From positions 434,001 to 498,000 of the forward strand of contig OY970235.1 of the NCBI GenBank assembly GCA_963714145.1: DNA of 64,000 nt, given 5' to 3'. The position numbers and the translations under genes are program-made. Below are positions 41,748-50,624 of this stretch, piece after piece (position 1 is the first letter of the stretch; each line of letters starts with the position of its first letter). The notes beneath the pieces were generated by a model. It ran no database searches. It worked only from the letters and a program-made list of their open reading frames with translations, and was not told the origin of the DNA. Source of the DNA: JBBWZH01 sp035544115. GTDB taxonomy: Bacteria > Actinomycetota > Actinomycetes > Mycobacteriales > CADCTP01.

Positions 41748-43193
41748 TCATCCGCCGCCGGGGGGAGCGCCGACGATCCCGCCGCGGGAGACGACATCCT
41801 GAAACCAGTAACCACTGTCTTTCAGGATTCTGCGCTGCGAGGCGTAATCCACATAGACCAGTCCGAACCGGCGGGCGTAACCTTCCGCCCATTCGAAGTT
41901 GTCCAGGAACGACCAGACGAAGTAGCCACGCAGATCGACACCCCGTTGCATGGCCGTGTGCGCTGCCCGGAAGTGGCCGTCCAGGAACCGGACCCGGTCG
42001 ATGTCGTGTACCCGGCCGTCCGGCCCGACCTGGTCGTCGAACGCGGCCCCGTTCTCGGTGACGACCAGCGGCAGCCGGGGGTACCCGTTGTGGATCCGCA
42101 TCAGTACGTCGACCAGGCCCTGCGGCTCGATCTCCCAGTCCATCGCGGTGCGCGCGCCGGGCGGTGGCAGCATCCGGGTGCCGGCGGTACCCGGGTGACT
42201 GCCCTCGTCGGTATCCGCGGCGGCGACCCGCAACGGCTGGTAGTAGTTGACCCCGAGCATGTCCAGCGGGGTGGCGATCACATGCTCGTCGCCGGGCTTG
42301 ACGAAGTCCCACCGGGTCCAGCGGGCCGCGTCACCAGGCAGGTCGGCCGGGTAGTGGCCTTTCAACACCGCGTCCAGGAACAGCCGGTTCTGCACCGCGT
42401 CCACCCGGCGGGCGGCGTCCAGGTCGGCCGGCCGGTCGCTGGCCGCGGTCACCGGTGCCGGGTTGATCACCAGCGACACCTGGGCGCGGCTCAGGGTGGC
42501 GGCCCGGATCGCGTGGGTGGCCAGGCCATGTCCGAGCAGCAGGTGGTGCACGGCGCGGAAGGACTGGCCGGGGTCGGCGATGCCGGGGGCGTGCTGGCCC
42601 GAGGCGTAGCCGAGGAACGCCGAGCACCAGGGCTCGTTCAGGGTGGTCCAGCGCTGCACCCGGTCGCCGAGCGCGCCGGCCATGATGCTGGCGTAGTCGG
42701 CGAACCGGGCCGAGGTGTCGCGGTTGACCCAGCCGCCCTCGTCCTGCAGCGCCTGCGGCAGATCCCAGTGGTACAGGGTCGCCACCGGTTCGATGCCGTG
42801 CTCCAGCAGCGTGTCGGTCAGCCGCCGGTAGAAGTCCAGCCCCGGCTCGTTGACCGGGCCATGACCGAGGGGCTGCACCCGCGGCCAGGAAATGCTGAAC
42901 CGGTACGCCTTGACGCCGAGGGTCGCCAGCAGCGCGATGTCCTCGACGTAGCGGTTGTAGTGGTCAACGGCAACGTCGCCGGTGTCCCCGTTCGCAACCC
43001 GCCCGGGGGTGTGGCTGAACGTGTCCCAGATGGACGGTCCTCGACCGTCCGCCGTGGCGCCACCCTCGATCTGGTAGGCCGCAGTGGCCGCACCCCAGAG
43101 GAAGTCGCTCGGAAAACGGACCTCGCCACCTTTGGTGTCGGCCGCGACATCCTTGGTCGGGACATCTGTGGCCGGGCTGACCGGCGTGCTCAT
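41748..43193 (-). CDS. GH1 beta-glucosidase
   Basis: 481 residues. FPSDFLWGAATAAYQIEGGATADGRGPSIWDTF is the GH1 N-terminal signature, TTLNEPWCSAFLGY contains the acid/base Glu and LVVTENGAAFDD the nucleophile Glu; SFLDNFEWAEGYARRFGLVYVDY closes the barrel. No signal peptide, so it acts in the cytoplasm on imported beta-glucosides. ATG 43193 has GGAGGAG five bases upstream; a longer frame starts at 43247. It is the first gene of the operon. Confidence 0.95.
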   Translation of the reverse strand: MSTPVSPATDVPTKDVAADTKGGEVRFPSDFLWGAATAAYQIEGGATADGRGPSIWDTFSHTPGRVANGDTGDVAVDHYNRYVEDIALLATLGVKAYRFSISWPRVQPLGHGPVNEPGLDFYRRLTDTLLEHGIEPVATLYHWDLPQALQDEGGWVNRDTSARFADYASIMAGALGDRVQRWTTLNEPWCSAFLGYASGQHAPGIADPGQSFRAVHHLLLGHGLATHAIRAATLSRAQVSLVINPAPVTAASDRPADLDAARRVDAVQNRLFLDAVLKGHYPADLPGDAARWTRWDFVKPGDEHVIATPLDMLGVNYYQPLRVAAADTDEGSHPGTAGTRMLPPPGARTAMDWEIEPQGLVDVLMRIHNGYPRLPLVVTENGAAFDDQVGPDGRVHDIDRVRFLDGHFRAAHTAMQRGVDLRGYFVWSFLDNFEWAEGYARRFGLVYVDYASQRRILKDSGYWFQDVVSRGGIVGAPPGGG

Positions 43194-43362
43194 GCCGACT
43201 CCTCCACCCGCCCGGCACCCATCAGCACCGGCCGAAAATGCCTGCATATGGCCTGATCGTAAAGCCCAGCCCCGTGCTCAACGGCACCGTCCGAGACGGC
43301 CGACCCGAGCAACGCATGGACGTCCTCCTGGCGGGTGGCTGGACCCGGTGAGTGGCTCCTCG

Positions 43363-43376
43363 TGAGAGCGCTCTCA
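43363..43376. promoter_or_regulatory. LacI-family operator
   Basis: TGAGAGCGCTCTCA is a perfect palindrome (16 bp if the flanking G/C are included, 43362-43377), 170 bases upstream of the GH1 start. It differs from the CebR site TGGGAGCGCTCCCA at only two symmetric positions. The LacI regulator in the operon is the likely ligand. Confidence 0.85.
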
Positions 43377-43508
43377 CATGTGGAAGAGCGTGCTCGCCTG
43401 TTACGACGGTGTCAAGACCCCGTTATCGATTCGGTGTTTGCTGACCCACGTCCGGGGGTAGCGCGGCGGCGACTTGTCCTGCCCTGCGCGGTTTCGCGGG
43501 GCTCCCCG

Positions 43509-43522
43509 TGGAAGCGCTCTCT
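43509..43522. promoter_or_regulatory. Degenerate second LacI-type site
   Basis: TGGAAGCGCTCTCT matches the operator at 11 of 14 positions with the AGCGCT core intact, 146 bases from it. It could allow looping or act on the other side of the gap. Confidence 0.4.
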
Positions 43523-43596
43523 CCGGTGCTCATGCTCGGATGAGTCGGCGCGGCCGGATGGCCAAGTTCGGCGCGGGCGGCGGCCGGCTGGGCCGA

Positions 43597-43614
43597 TTGG
43601 CCGGTACCGGCCAA
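43597..43614. promoter_or_regulatory. Unassigned 18-bp perfect palindrome
   Basis: TTGGCCGGTACCGGCCAA is perfectly self-complementary without a loop, about 180 bases upstream of amtB. GGCCAAC recurs just after it. Its binding protein is unknown. Confidence 0.5.
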
Positions 43615-43711
43615 CAGCGGCCAACGGTGGACGGTCCGGCCCGGCGGCTATGCCCTGGGATGCCGGCCAAGTCGGGAACGGTAACGCGGCTGTCGCACGA
43701 AGGTCACAGCG

Positions 43712-43749
43712 TTCACAGCCGCGAAACACCCGGGACTCCGACCAGAAAC
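43712..43749 (+). promoter_or_regulatory. GlnR box of the amtB operon
   Basis: Four half sites are spaced exactly 11 bases apart: TTCAC (43712), GAAAC (43723), GACTC (43734) and GAAAC (43745). This is the a1-n6-b1-n6-a2-n6-b2 layout of actinobacterial GlnR boxes (gTnAC/GaAAC). Both b-sites are perfect; the a-sites are weaker. The amtB start is 46 bases downstream. Confidence 0.75.
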
Positions 43750-43795
43750 GGCGTGCTGTCACGGTCGCTACACCATTCGAGCGACAGGAGGAGTC

Positions 43796-45139
43796 GTGCC
43801 GCCGTTCGACCTTACCAAGATCGACACAGGCGCCACTGCCTGGGTCCTCGCCAGCGCTGCGCTGGTCCTGCTTATGACGCCTGGCCTGGCGTTCTTCTAC
43901 GGCGGCATGGTCCGCGCGAAGAGCGCCCTGGGCATGCTCATGCAGAACTTCGTCACCATCGCTCTGGTCAGTGTGACCTGGGTCGTGGTCGGCTTCTCGC
44001 TCGCGTTCGGCCAGGGCAACGGGTTCGTCGGTGACTTCCATCAGTTCGGCCTGCAGCACATCAACGAGACACTGCCCGGTTACACGGACAACTTCGCCCA
44101 GGTGATTCCACCGATGGTGTTCGTGGTCTTCCAGCTGATGTTCGCGGTGATCACCCCGGCGCTGATCACCGGGTCCACCGCGGACCGCTGGAAGTTCGGT
44201 GCGTTCGTCCCGTTCATCGTTGCCTGGTCGATCCTCGTCTACAGCCCGGTCGCGCACTGGGTGTTCTCGCCCGAGGGCTGGCTGTTCAAGAAGGGCGCGC
44301 TGGACTTCGCCGGCGGCACCGTGGTGCACATCAACGCGGGCGTCGCCGGCATCGCGATGGCGATCTTCCTGGGTCGCCGCCGGGGCTGGCCCAAGGAGAA
44401 CATGCGGCCGCACAACGTGCCGTTCGTGCTGCTCGGCGCCGGCCTGCTGTGGTTCGGCTGGTTCGGCTTCAACGCCGGGTCGGCCCTGGCCGCCAACAAC
44501 ATCGCCGGCTACGCCTTCGTGAACACCAACACCGCCACGGCCGCCGCACTGCTGGGCTGGCTGCTGGTGGAGAAGCTGCGGGACGGCAAGGCCACTACGC
44601 TCGGCGCCGCGTCGGGGGCGGTCGCCGGTCTGGTAGCCATCACCCCGTGCGCCGGCTTCGTCAGCCCGATGGGCTCCATCGCGGTCGGTGCGCTGGCCGG
44701 CATGGGCTGTGCGCTGGCGGTGTCCATCAAGGGCAAGGTGCGCATCGACGACTCGCTGGACGTCGGCGCGGTGCACCTGATCGGCGGTATCATCGGTTCG
44801 CTCTGCGTCGGTCTGTTCGCCACCCTCGACACCAACTCGCTCGGTGCCGACGGCCTGTTCTACGGCGGCGGCGTGTCGCTGCTGGGCAAGCAGGCTCTGG
44901 CCGTGGTCAGCGTGATCGGGTACACCTTCGTGATGACGCTGATCATCGCGTTCGTGATCAACCTGTTCATCAAGCACCGGATGCCTGAGGATCAGGAGCT
45001 CGAGGGTATGGACCTGGCCCTGCACGGCGAGACGGCGTACGAGTTCAGCTCGCTGTCCGGCGGTGGCGGTACCGCCGGGGGCGTCCTGACCTCGAGCACG
45101 CCGAACAGCGCGGCCAGCAAGGAAGGAGTCTCGGCATGA
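43796..45139 (+). CDS. amtB: Ammonium transporter
   Basis: 447 residues, eleven predicted membrane helices. TPGLAFFYGGMVRAKSALGMLMQNF is the N-terminal signature with the pore Phe region, and DFAGGTVVHINAGVAG and WFGWFGFNAGSAL carry the twin-His pore and conserved aromatics. A Ser/Gly-rich cytoplasmic tail (about 415-447) is extended. GTG 43796 has AGGAGGAG. It heads amtB-glnK-glnD, whose transcription should rise under nitrogen limitation through the GlnR box. The stop overlaps glnK. Confidence 0.97.
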   Translation: MPPFDLTKIDTGATAWVLASAALVLLMTPGLAFFYGGMVRAKSALGMLMQNFVTIALVSVTWVVVGFSLAFGQGNGFVGDFHQFGLQHINETLPGYTDNFAQVIPPMVFVVFQLMFAVITPALITGSTADRWKFGAFVPFIVAWSILVYSPVAHWVFSPEGWLFKKGALDFAGGTVVHINAGVAGIAMAIFLGRRRGWPKENMRPHNVPFVLLGAGLLWFGWFGFNAGSALAANNIAGYAFVNTNTATAAALLGWLLVEKLRDGKATTLGAASGAVAGLVAITPCAGFVSPMGSIAVGALAGMGCALAVSIKGKVRIDDSLDVGAVHLIGGIIGSLCVGLFATLDTNSLGADGLFYGGGVSLLGKQALAVVSVIGYTFVMTLIIAFVINLFIKHRMPEDQELEGMDLALHGETAYEFSSLSGGGGTAGGVLTSSTPNSAASKEGVSA

Positions 45140-45474
45140 AGCTGGTGACGGCGATCATCAAGCCGTTCAAGCTGGACGACGTGAAGGCGGCGCTGGAGAC
45201 GCTCGGCGTGCTCGGCCTGACCATCAGCGAGGTTCGCGGCTACGGCCGGCAGAAGGGCCACACCGAGGTCTACCGCGGCGCCGAGTACACAGTGGATCTG
45301 GTCCCGAAGATCCGGATCGAGGTCCTGGTGGACGACCTGGATGTGGACAAGGTGCTGGACACCATCACCGAGTCGGCCCGTACCGGCAAGATCGGTGACG
45401 GCAAGGTCTGGGTGTCCGCTGTGGACACGGTAGTCCGGGTACGGACCGGGGAACGGGGCGCGGACGCGCTCTGA
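45136..45474 (+). CDS. glnK: PII nitrogen regulatory protein
   Basis: 112 residues. MKLVTAIIKPFKLDDVKAAL, the T-loop GRQKGHTEVYRGAEY with the modifiable Tyr51, and GDGKVWVSAVDTVVRVRTGE are all typical of PII. It senses 2-oxoglutarate and ATP/ADP and can block AmtB. In actinobacteria GlnD adenylylates Tyr51. ATG overlaps the amtB stop (ATGA). Confidence 0.98.
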   Translation: MKLVTAIIKPFKLDDVKAALETLGVLGLTISEVRGYGRQKGHTEVYRGAEYTVDLVPKIRIEVLVDDLDVDKVLDTITESARTGKIGDGKVWVSAVDTVVRVRTGERGADAL

Positions 45475-45478
45475 CCGG

Positions 45479-47836
45479 ATGACAGCCACATCGGGGACCT
45501 GCCCGCCCGCGCAGCTGCTGCGGGCGGGCCGGTCCGCGTTGTTGGACCGGCCCGACCTGGTCGGCGGCGCGTTGCGGGACGCCCTCACCGACCACTACGA
45601 CCGCTGGCTGGCCGACCGGCTGACCGTCACCGACGGGGTGGCGCTGATCGCGGTCGGCGGGCTGGGCCGGCGGGAGACCGCGCCCTGGTCGGACCTGGAC
45701 CTGGTGCTGCTGCACCGCGGCCGCCGCGACGTGGCCGATATCGCCGACGCGATCTGGTACCCGATCTGGGACGCGAAGCTCAGCCTGGATCACTCCGTCC
45801 GGACCGTCGCCGAGGCGGTCACCGTGGCCCGGTCCGACCTGCGCGCCGCGCTCGGCCTGCTCGACCTGCGGCAGCTGGCCGGTGACCCGGCGCTGACGCT
45901 GCTGCTGCGCGAGTCGGTGCTGGCCGCCTGGCGGGCCGACGCGACCCGCCGGCTGCCCGAACTGCGGGACGCCACGACCGCCCGCTGGGACAGCCACGGC
46001 GAGCTGGCGTTCCTGCTGGAGCCGGACCTGAAGGAGTCCCGCGGCGGGCTGCGGGACGTGCACGCGCTGCACGCGCTGGCCGCGGCGCAGTTCGTGGAGG
46101 CGCCCGGGCCGGTCGTCTGCGCGGCCCGGGACGTGCTGCTGGACGTGCGTGGCGAGCTGCACCGGCGGTCCGGCCGGCCGCTGGACCGGCTGGTCGCGCA
46201 GGAGCAGGCCGGCATCGGCGCCGCGCTCGGCCGCGGCGACGCGAACGGCCTGCTGCGCGCGGTGAACGATGCCGGCCGGGTGATCGCGTTCACCGCCGAC
46301 ACCGCCTGGCGCCGGGTCGGCGTCGAGCTGGACGCGCGCAAGCGCCGCTGGCTGCCCGGCCGCCGGCCGCCGGCGGTGGCGCGCCGGCCGCTCGCCGACG
46401 GCGTCGTGGAGCAGGACGGCGAGGTGGTGCTGGCCCGGGACGCCGACCCGTGGGCCGACCCGGTACTGGTGCTGCGGGCCGCCTGCGCGGCCGCCCGGGC
46501 CCGGCTGCCACTCGCGCCGCACGCGCTGGACCGGCTGGCCACCGAGTCGGCCCCGCTGCCGGCGCCCTGGCCGGCGTCCGCCCGGGACACGTTCGTCGAC
46601 CTGCTCGGCACCGGCCGGGCCGGCGTGTCGGTGCTGGAGGCGCTGGACCGGGCCGGGCTGCTGGTCCGGCTGCTGCCGGAGTGGGAGCCGGTGCGCTCGC
46701 TGCCGCAGCGCAACCCGGTGCACCGGTTCACCGTCGACCGGCACCTGATCGAGACCGCGGCCAACGCGGCCGAGCTGACCCGCACCGTGTCCCGGCCGGA
46801 CCTGCTGCTGCTCGGCGCGCTGTTCCACGACCTCGGCAAGGGCTGGCCGGGCGACCACACCGACGCCGGCGTGCGGGTGGTGCGCGCGCTCGGCCCCCGG
46901 CTCGGGCTGTCCTACGGGGACGCCGCCACGCTGGTCGCGATGGTGCAGTTCCACCTGCTGCTGCCGGACACCGCCACCCGCCGCGACCTGGACGACCCGG
47001 TCACCGTGCGGACCGTGGTGGACGCGGTGGCCGGCTCCCGCGACCTGCTCGACCTGCTGCACGCACTGTCCATCGCGGACGGTCTGGCCACCGGCCCGGC
47101 GGCCTGGTCGGACTGGAAGGCCGGCCTGGTCGGGCAGCTGGTGGACCGGGCCGCCTCGGTGCTGAACGGCTCGCCGCTGCCGATCCAGCCGGCGCTGACC
47201 GCCGACCAGCGGGCGCTGGCCGACGCCGGCACGGTCGCCGTCCGGGTCGACGGCGAGGCGGTGGTGGTGGCCGCGCCGGACGAGCCCGGGCTGCTCAGCC
47301 GCACCGCCGGCGTGCTCGCCCTGCACCAGCTGGACGTGCGCTCGGCCACCATCGCCACCGTCCTGGACGCGGGGTCCACAGTGGACCCGCTGCCCGGCGC
47401 GATGGCGGTGAACGTGTTCCAGGTGACGCCCCGCTTCGGTCGCGGTCCGGATCCGGCGCTGCTGCGCACCGACGTGGCCCGGGTGCTGGCCGGGCACCTG
47501 CCGGTCACCGAGCGGCTGGCCGCCAAGGAGCAGGCGTACGCGCCGGCCGGCGGGCCCATCGTGGCCGGCTTCCCGCCGCCGCCGCGGGTGCTCTGGTTCG
47601 ACGACGCGGCCACCGACGCGACCGTGCTGGAACTGCGCGCGGCCGACGTGATGGGCCTGCTGCACCGGGTCACCGGCGCGCTCGAGCAGTGCGGGCTGGA
47701 CGTCCGGACCGCCCGGGTGAGCACGCTGGGCGGCGCGGTGGTGGACGCGTTCTACGTGGTCGGGCCGGACGGCGCGCCGGTCGCCGACGCGGCGTTGCGC
47801 CGGAAGGTGGAGGCGGCGGTGCTGGCGGCGGTCTGA
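45479..47836 (+). CDS. glnD: PII uridylyl/adenylyltransferase and removing enzyme
   Basis: 785 residues. The nucleotidyltransferase domain has VGGLGRRETAPWSDLDLVLL, the HD domain has LLGALFHDLGKGWPGDHTDAG, and two ACT domains end the protein (VAAPDEPGLLSRTAGVLALHQ and LRAADVMGLLHRVTGALEQ). The enzyme modifies and de-modifies PII according to glutamine. It starts four bases after glnK, completing the amtB-glnK-glnD operon known from streptomycetes and mycobacteria. Confidence 0.96.
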   Translation: MTATSGTCPPAQLLRAGRSALLDRPDLVGGALRDALTDHYDRWLADRLTVTDGVALIAVGGLGRRETAPWSDLDLVLLHRGRRDVADIADAIWYPIWDAKLSLDHSVRTVAEAVTVARSDLRAALGLLDLRQLAGDPALTLLLRESVLAAWRADATRRLPELRDATTARWDSHGELAFLLEPDLKESRGGLRDVHALHALAAAQFVEAPGPVVCAARDVLLDVRGELHRRSGRPLDRLVAQEQAGIGAALGRGDANGLLRAVNDAGRVIAFTADTAWRRVGVELDARKRRWLPGRRPPAVARRPLADGVVEQDGEVVLARDADPWADPVLVLRAACAAARARLPLAPHALDRLATESAPLPAPWPASARDTFVDLLGTGRAGVSVLEALDRAGLLVRLLPEWEPVRSLPQRNPVHRFTVDRHLIETAANAAELTRTVSRPDLLLLGALFHDLGKGWPGDHTDAGVRVVRALGPRLGLSYGDAATLVAMVQFHLLLPDTATRRDLDDPVTVRTVVDAVAGSRDLLDLLHALSIADGLATGPAAWSDWKAGLVGQLVDRAASVLNGSPLPIQPALTADQRALADAGTVAVRVDGEAVVVAAPDEPGLLSRTAGVLALHQLDVRSATIATVLDAGSTVDPLPGAMAVNVFQVTPRFGRGPDPALLRTDVARVLAGHLPVTERLAAKEQAYAPAGGPIVAGFPPPPRVLWFDDAATDATVLELRAADVMGLLHRVTGALEQCGLDVRTARVSTLGGAVVDAFYVVGPDGAPVADAALRRKVEAAVLAAV

Positions 47837-47909
47837 GCTGCTGAGCCACCCCGCGGCCGAGCGGCCCCGGCTGGCAGCCCTGGCTACCAGCTCCGGCTGC
47901 CGGGCTTGG

Positions 47910-48929
47910 CTACCAGCCGCGCAGGTCGACCGGCCAGGTCTCGACCACCTCGTCGCCGTCCACCAGGAACAGCCGCTCGTGCAGCGCGACGGTCGGGTCG
48001 ACGTGCGCCGGCAGCACCCGGACCAGATCGCCGATGCCGATGCCGGCGGGGTCGTCCGGGCCGAACGTGGTGTGCTCGTCCGAGCAGAACCAGACCGTCG
48101 ACTGTGGAATCGTCGGGTTCCCGTGGTCCATCCCCAGCGACTTGAGCCCGACGTCCACGACCGCCCAGGGTGGCTGGATCGGGGCGTCCGGCGGCGCCAC
48201 CGACAGCACCCGGCCCAGTACCGTCAACGCCTGCCGGAACGGCAGCCCGAGCGCGCCGTAGGCGGTATCCATCAACGCGTACGAGCCGGCCTGGATCTCG
48301 GTGGCGACGGTGTTCTCGGCGTACGTGCCGGTGCTGCCGGCGGAGACGATATCGCCGCCGGTGTCCGCGTGCGCCCGGGCCAGCAGCGCCATGCTGTCGG
48401 CGGTCAGTTGGGCCCGCTGCGGCTGGTCGGTCAGCAGGGTGAGGTGGCCCTCGTAGCCCATCACGCCGCGCACGGTGAGGCCGCGGGCCCGGGCCAGGTC
48501 GGCCAGCCGGCCGGCGTCCCCGGGGGCGCAGCCGCAGCGCGGCAGGCCCACGTTCACGTCGATGAGCACCTCGCGGACCCCGCCGGCCGCCGCCGCCTCG
48601 ATGGTCGGCTCCGAGTCGACCGCGAGGGTGACCCGGGCGCCGGTGGCGACGACCGCGCCCAGCCGGGCCGCGTCCAGCACCTCGTTGGCCAGCAGCAGGT
48701 CGGCGCCGAGGCCGGCCGCGGCCATCCCTTCCACCTCGCGGATGGTCGCGCAGGTGAACCCGGGGTGCCCGGCGGCCTGCTGGCGGCGGGCCAGCTCGGT
48801 GCACTTGTGCGCCTTGACGTGTGGCCGCAGCCGTGGCCCGGGCAGCGCCCCGGCCATCGTGGCCAGGTTGTGCTCCAACGCGGCGGCGTCCACCAGCAGG
48901 GCCGGCGTGCGCAGTTCGGAGATGTGCAC
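47910..48929 (-). CDS. DSD1/D-threonine aldolase-type PLP enzyme
   Basis: 339 residues. The alanine-racemase-like N-terminal barrel starts TPALLVDAAALEHNL and has the PLP lysine in RPHVKAHKCTELA (about residue 41). Later marks are VLIDVNVGLPRCG, SAGSTGTYAENT and, in the C-terminal domain, a likely metal region FCSDEHTTFGPD and PAHVDPTVALHERLFLVDGD. Family members are D-serine dehydratases or D-threonine aldolases; which one applies cannot be told. GTG 48929 is a leaderless start. Confidence 0.85.
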   Translation of the reverse strand: MHISELRTPALLVDAAALEHNLATMAGALPGPRLRPHVKAHKCTELARRQQAAGHPGFTCATIREVEGMAAAGLGADLLLANEVLDAARLGAVVATGARVTLAVDSEPTIEAAAAGGVREVLIDVNVGLPRCGCAPGDAGRLADLARARGLTVRGVMGYEGHLTLLTDQPQRAQLTADSMALLARAHADTGGDIVSAGSTGTYAENTVATEIQAGSYALMDTAYGALGLPFRQALTVLGRVLSVAPPDAPIQPPWAVVDVGLKSLGMDHGNPTIPQSTVWFCSDEHTTFGPDDPAGIGIGDLVRVLPAHVDPTVALHERLFLVDGDEVVETWPVDLRGW

Positions 48930-48936
48930 GCCGCGG

Positions 48937-48942
48937 AGGCTA
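48937..48942 (-). promoter_or_regulatory. -10-like TAGCCT, leaderless start for the DSD1-type gene
   Basis: On the minus strand TAGCCT is followed by seven bases and the GTG at 48929. It is the one minus-strand example of the geometry seen at eight plus-strand genes. Confidence 0.45.
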
Positions 48943-49018
48943 ACCGGCCGGGGCCGGCCCCGCCGCCCGGGCCGGGTTGCGGTGGCACCGGGCCGGTCGG
49001 GTGTGGCACCGTCCGGGC

Positions 49019-50446
49019 ATGGCAGGGACGGGCAGGGCCGGGAGCCGGGTCGCCGGCCGGGTCGCCGGCCGGACTGCGGGCCGGGCTCTCGGCCGGACCG
49101 CGGGCCGGGCCGTCGACCGGACCGCGCGGCGGGCGCCCGGGATCTGGCGGAACTGGTCGGGCGACCAGCAGGCCCGGCCGGCCCGGGTCGAGGTGCCGCG
49201 GGACGTGGCCGAGGTGTCCGCGGCGGTCGGGGCCGCCGCCCGGGACGGGCTGCGGGTCCGGATGGTGGGAGCGGGGCACTCTTTCACCGGCGCGGCGCTC
49301 ACCGACGGCGTGCTGCTCCGCCCGGACCGGCTGACCGGCCTGGTCGGGGTGGACACCGCCGCCCGGACCGCCACCGTCCGCGCCGGCACCCGGCTGCGCG
49401 AGCTGAACCGGCTGCTCGGCGCGCACGGCCTGGCCCTGGAGAACATGGGCGACATCGACCGGCAGACCCTGGCCGGCGCGCTGGCCACCGGCACGCACGG
49501 CACCGGGCTGCGCTACGGCGGGCTGGCCACCCAGATCGCCGCGCTGGAGCTGGTGCTCGCGGACGGCTCGGTGGTCACCTGCTCCCCGGCCGAGCAGCCG
49601 GACCTGTTCGCCGCCGCCGCGGTCGGCCTCGGCGCGTACGGCGTGGTCACGGCGGTCACGCTGCGCTGTGCGCCGGCGTTCACGCTGCGCGCCGTGGAGG
49701 AGCCGGCCAAGCTCGGCGACCTGCTCGGCGGCCGGTTCGCCGCGCTGGCCGAGACCGACGAACACGTCGAGTTCTACTGGTTCCCGCACACCGACGACTG
49801 CGTGCTGAAGCGGAACAACCGGCTGCGGCCGGGCGAGCCGGTGCAGCCGCTGCGGCGCTGGCGCCGGCTGCTGGACGACGAGATCCTGTCCAACGGCGTC
49901 TTCAAGCTCACCTGCGCGCTCGGCCGCCGGGCGCCGGCGGTGATCCCGCGGGTGAACCGGCTGGCCACCGGCCTGCTCGGCACCCGCACGTACACCGCCG
50001 CCTCGCACCGGGTGTTCACCTCGCCGCGCCGGGTCCGGTTCCGCGAGATGGAGTACGCGCTGCCGCGGGCCGGGATCCCGGCCGCGCTGCGCGAACTGGA
50101 CGGGCTGATCCGGCGCCGCGGCTGGCGGATCTCGTTCCCGGTCGAGGTCCGGGTGGCCGCGCCGGACGGTCTCTGGCTGTCCACCGCGCACGGCCGGGAG
50201 ACCGGGTACGTGGCCGTGCACCAGTATGTCCGTACGCCGCACCAGGAGTACTTCGAGGCGGTCGAGTCGATCATGCTGGCGGCCGGCGGCCGGCCACACT
50301 GGGGCAAGCTGCACAACCTGGACGCCGCCGGTCTGGCGCCGCGCTACCCGCGGTTCGCCGACGCGGTCGCACTGCGTGACTCGGTCGATCCGGAGCGCCG
50401 CTTCGGCAACGCCTACGTCGACCGCGTCCTGACCACCCCGTCCTGA
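49019..50446 (+). CDS. D-arabinono-1,4-lactone oxidase-type FAD oxidoreductase
   Basis: 475 residues. The FAD-binding-4 domain has VRMVGAGHSFTGAALTDGVLL (His for flavin contact) and GALATGTHGTGLRYGGL; the ALO domain ends with PHWGKLHNLDAAG, the HWGK motif of aldonolactone oxidases. The substrate may be a sugar lactone or alditol. The first ~41 residues form an Arg/Ala/Gly repeat not found in the family core, so a later start is possible, although no better codon is seen. It is divergent from the DSD1-type gene. Confidence 0.88.
   Translation: MAGTGRAGSRVAGRVAGRTAGRALGRTAGRAVDRTARRAPGIWRNWSGDQQARPARVEVPRDVAEVSAAVGAAARDGLRVRMVGAGHSFTGAALTDGVLLRPDRLTGLVGVDTAARTATVRAGTRLRELNRLLGAHGLALENMGDIDRQTLAGALATGTHGTGLRYGGLATQIAALELVLADGSVVTCSPAEQPDLFAAAAVGLGAYGVVTAVTLRCAPAFTLRAVEEPAKLGDLLGGRFAALAETDEHVEFYWFPHTDDCVLKRNNRLRPGEPVQPLRRWRRLLDDEILSNGVFKLTCALGRRAPAVIPRVNRLATGLLGTRTYTAASHRVFTSPRRVRFREMEYALPRAGIPAALRELDGLIRRRGWRISFPVEVRVAAPDGLWLSTAHGRETGYVAVHQYVRTPHQEYFEAVESIMLAAGGRPHWGKLHNLDAAGLAPRYPRFADAVALRDSVDPERRFGNAYVDRVLTTPS
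49046..49141 (+). repeat. 12-bp coding repeat (R-x-A-G x8) at the oxidase N-terminus
   Basis: Residues 10-41 read as eight tetrapeptides of the type RVAG, RTAG, RALG, RAVD. The DNA shows matching GGTCGCCGGCCG-like units that decay toward the 3' side. Confidence 0.7.
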
Positions 50447-50624
50447 CCGCCGCGTCCCGGGATCGGGTCCTGGCCACCCCGTCCTGACCGCCCGCTCCTG
50501 ACCGCCGGTCCGGACCGTCAGCAGGCCGGCCGCCGCGCCCCGGCTCTGCCGGCGCAGGGCCGCGACCGCGGGCGACTACCCTGGGTGGGAACGCCCGTTC
50601 GGCCGATCGGAGTGGATGACGCCC

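Larger units (their letters stand above)
43194..43795. other. Regulatory gap between the GH1 operon and amtB
   Basis: A 602-base stretch without a convincing gene. It contains a perfect LacI-type operator (43363-43376), a degenerate second operator (43509-43522), an 18-bp palindrome (43597-43614) and a GlnR-type box (43712-43749). Confidence 0.75.
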
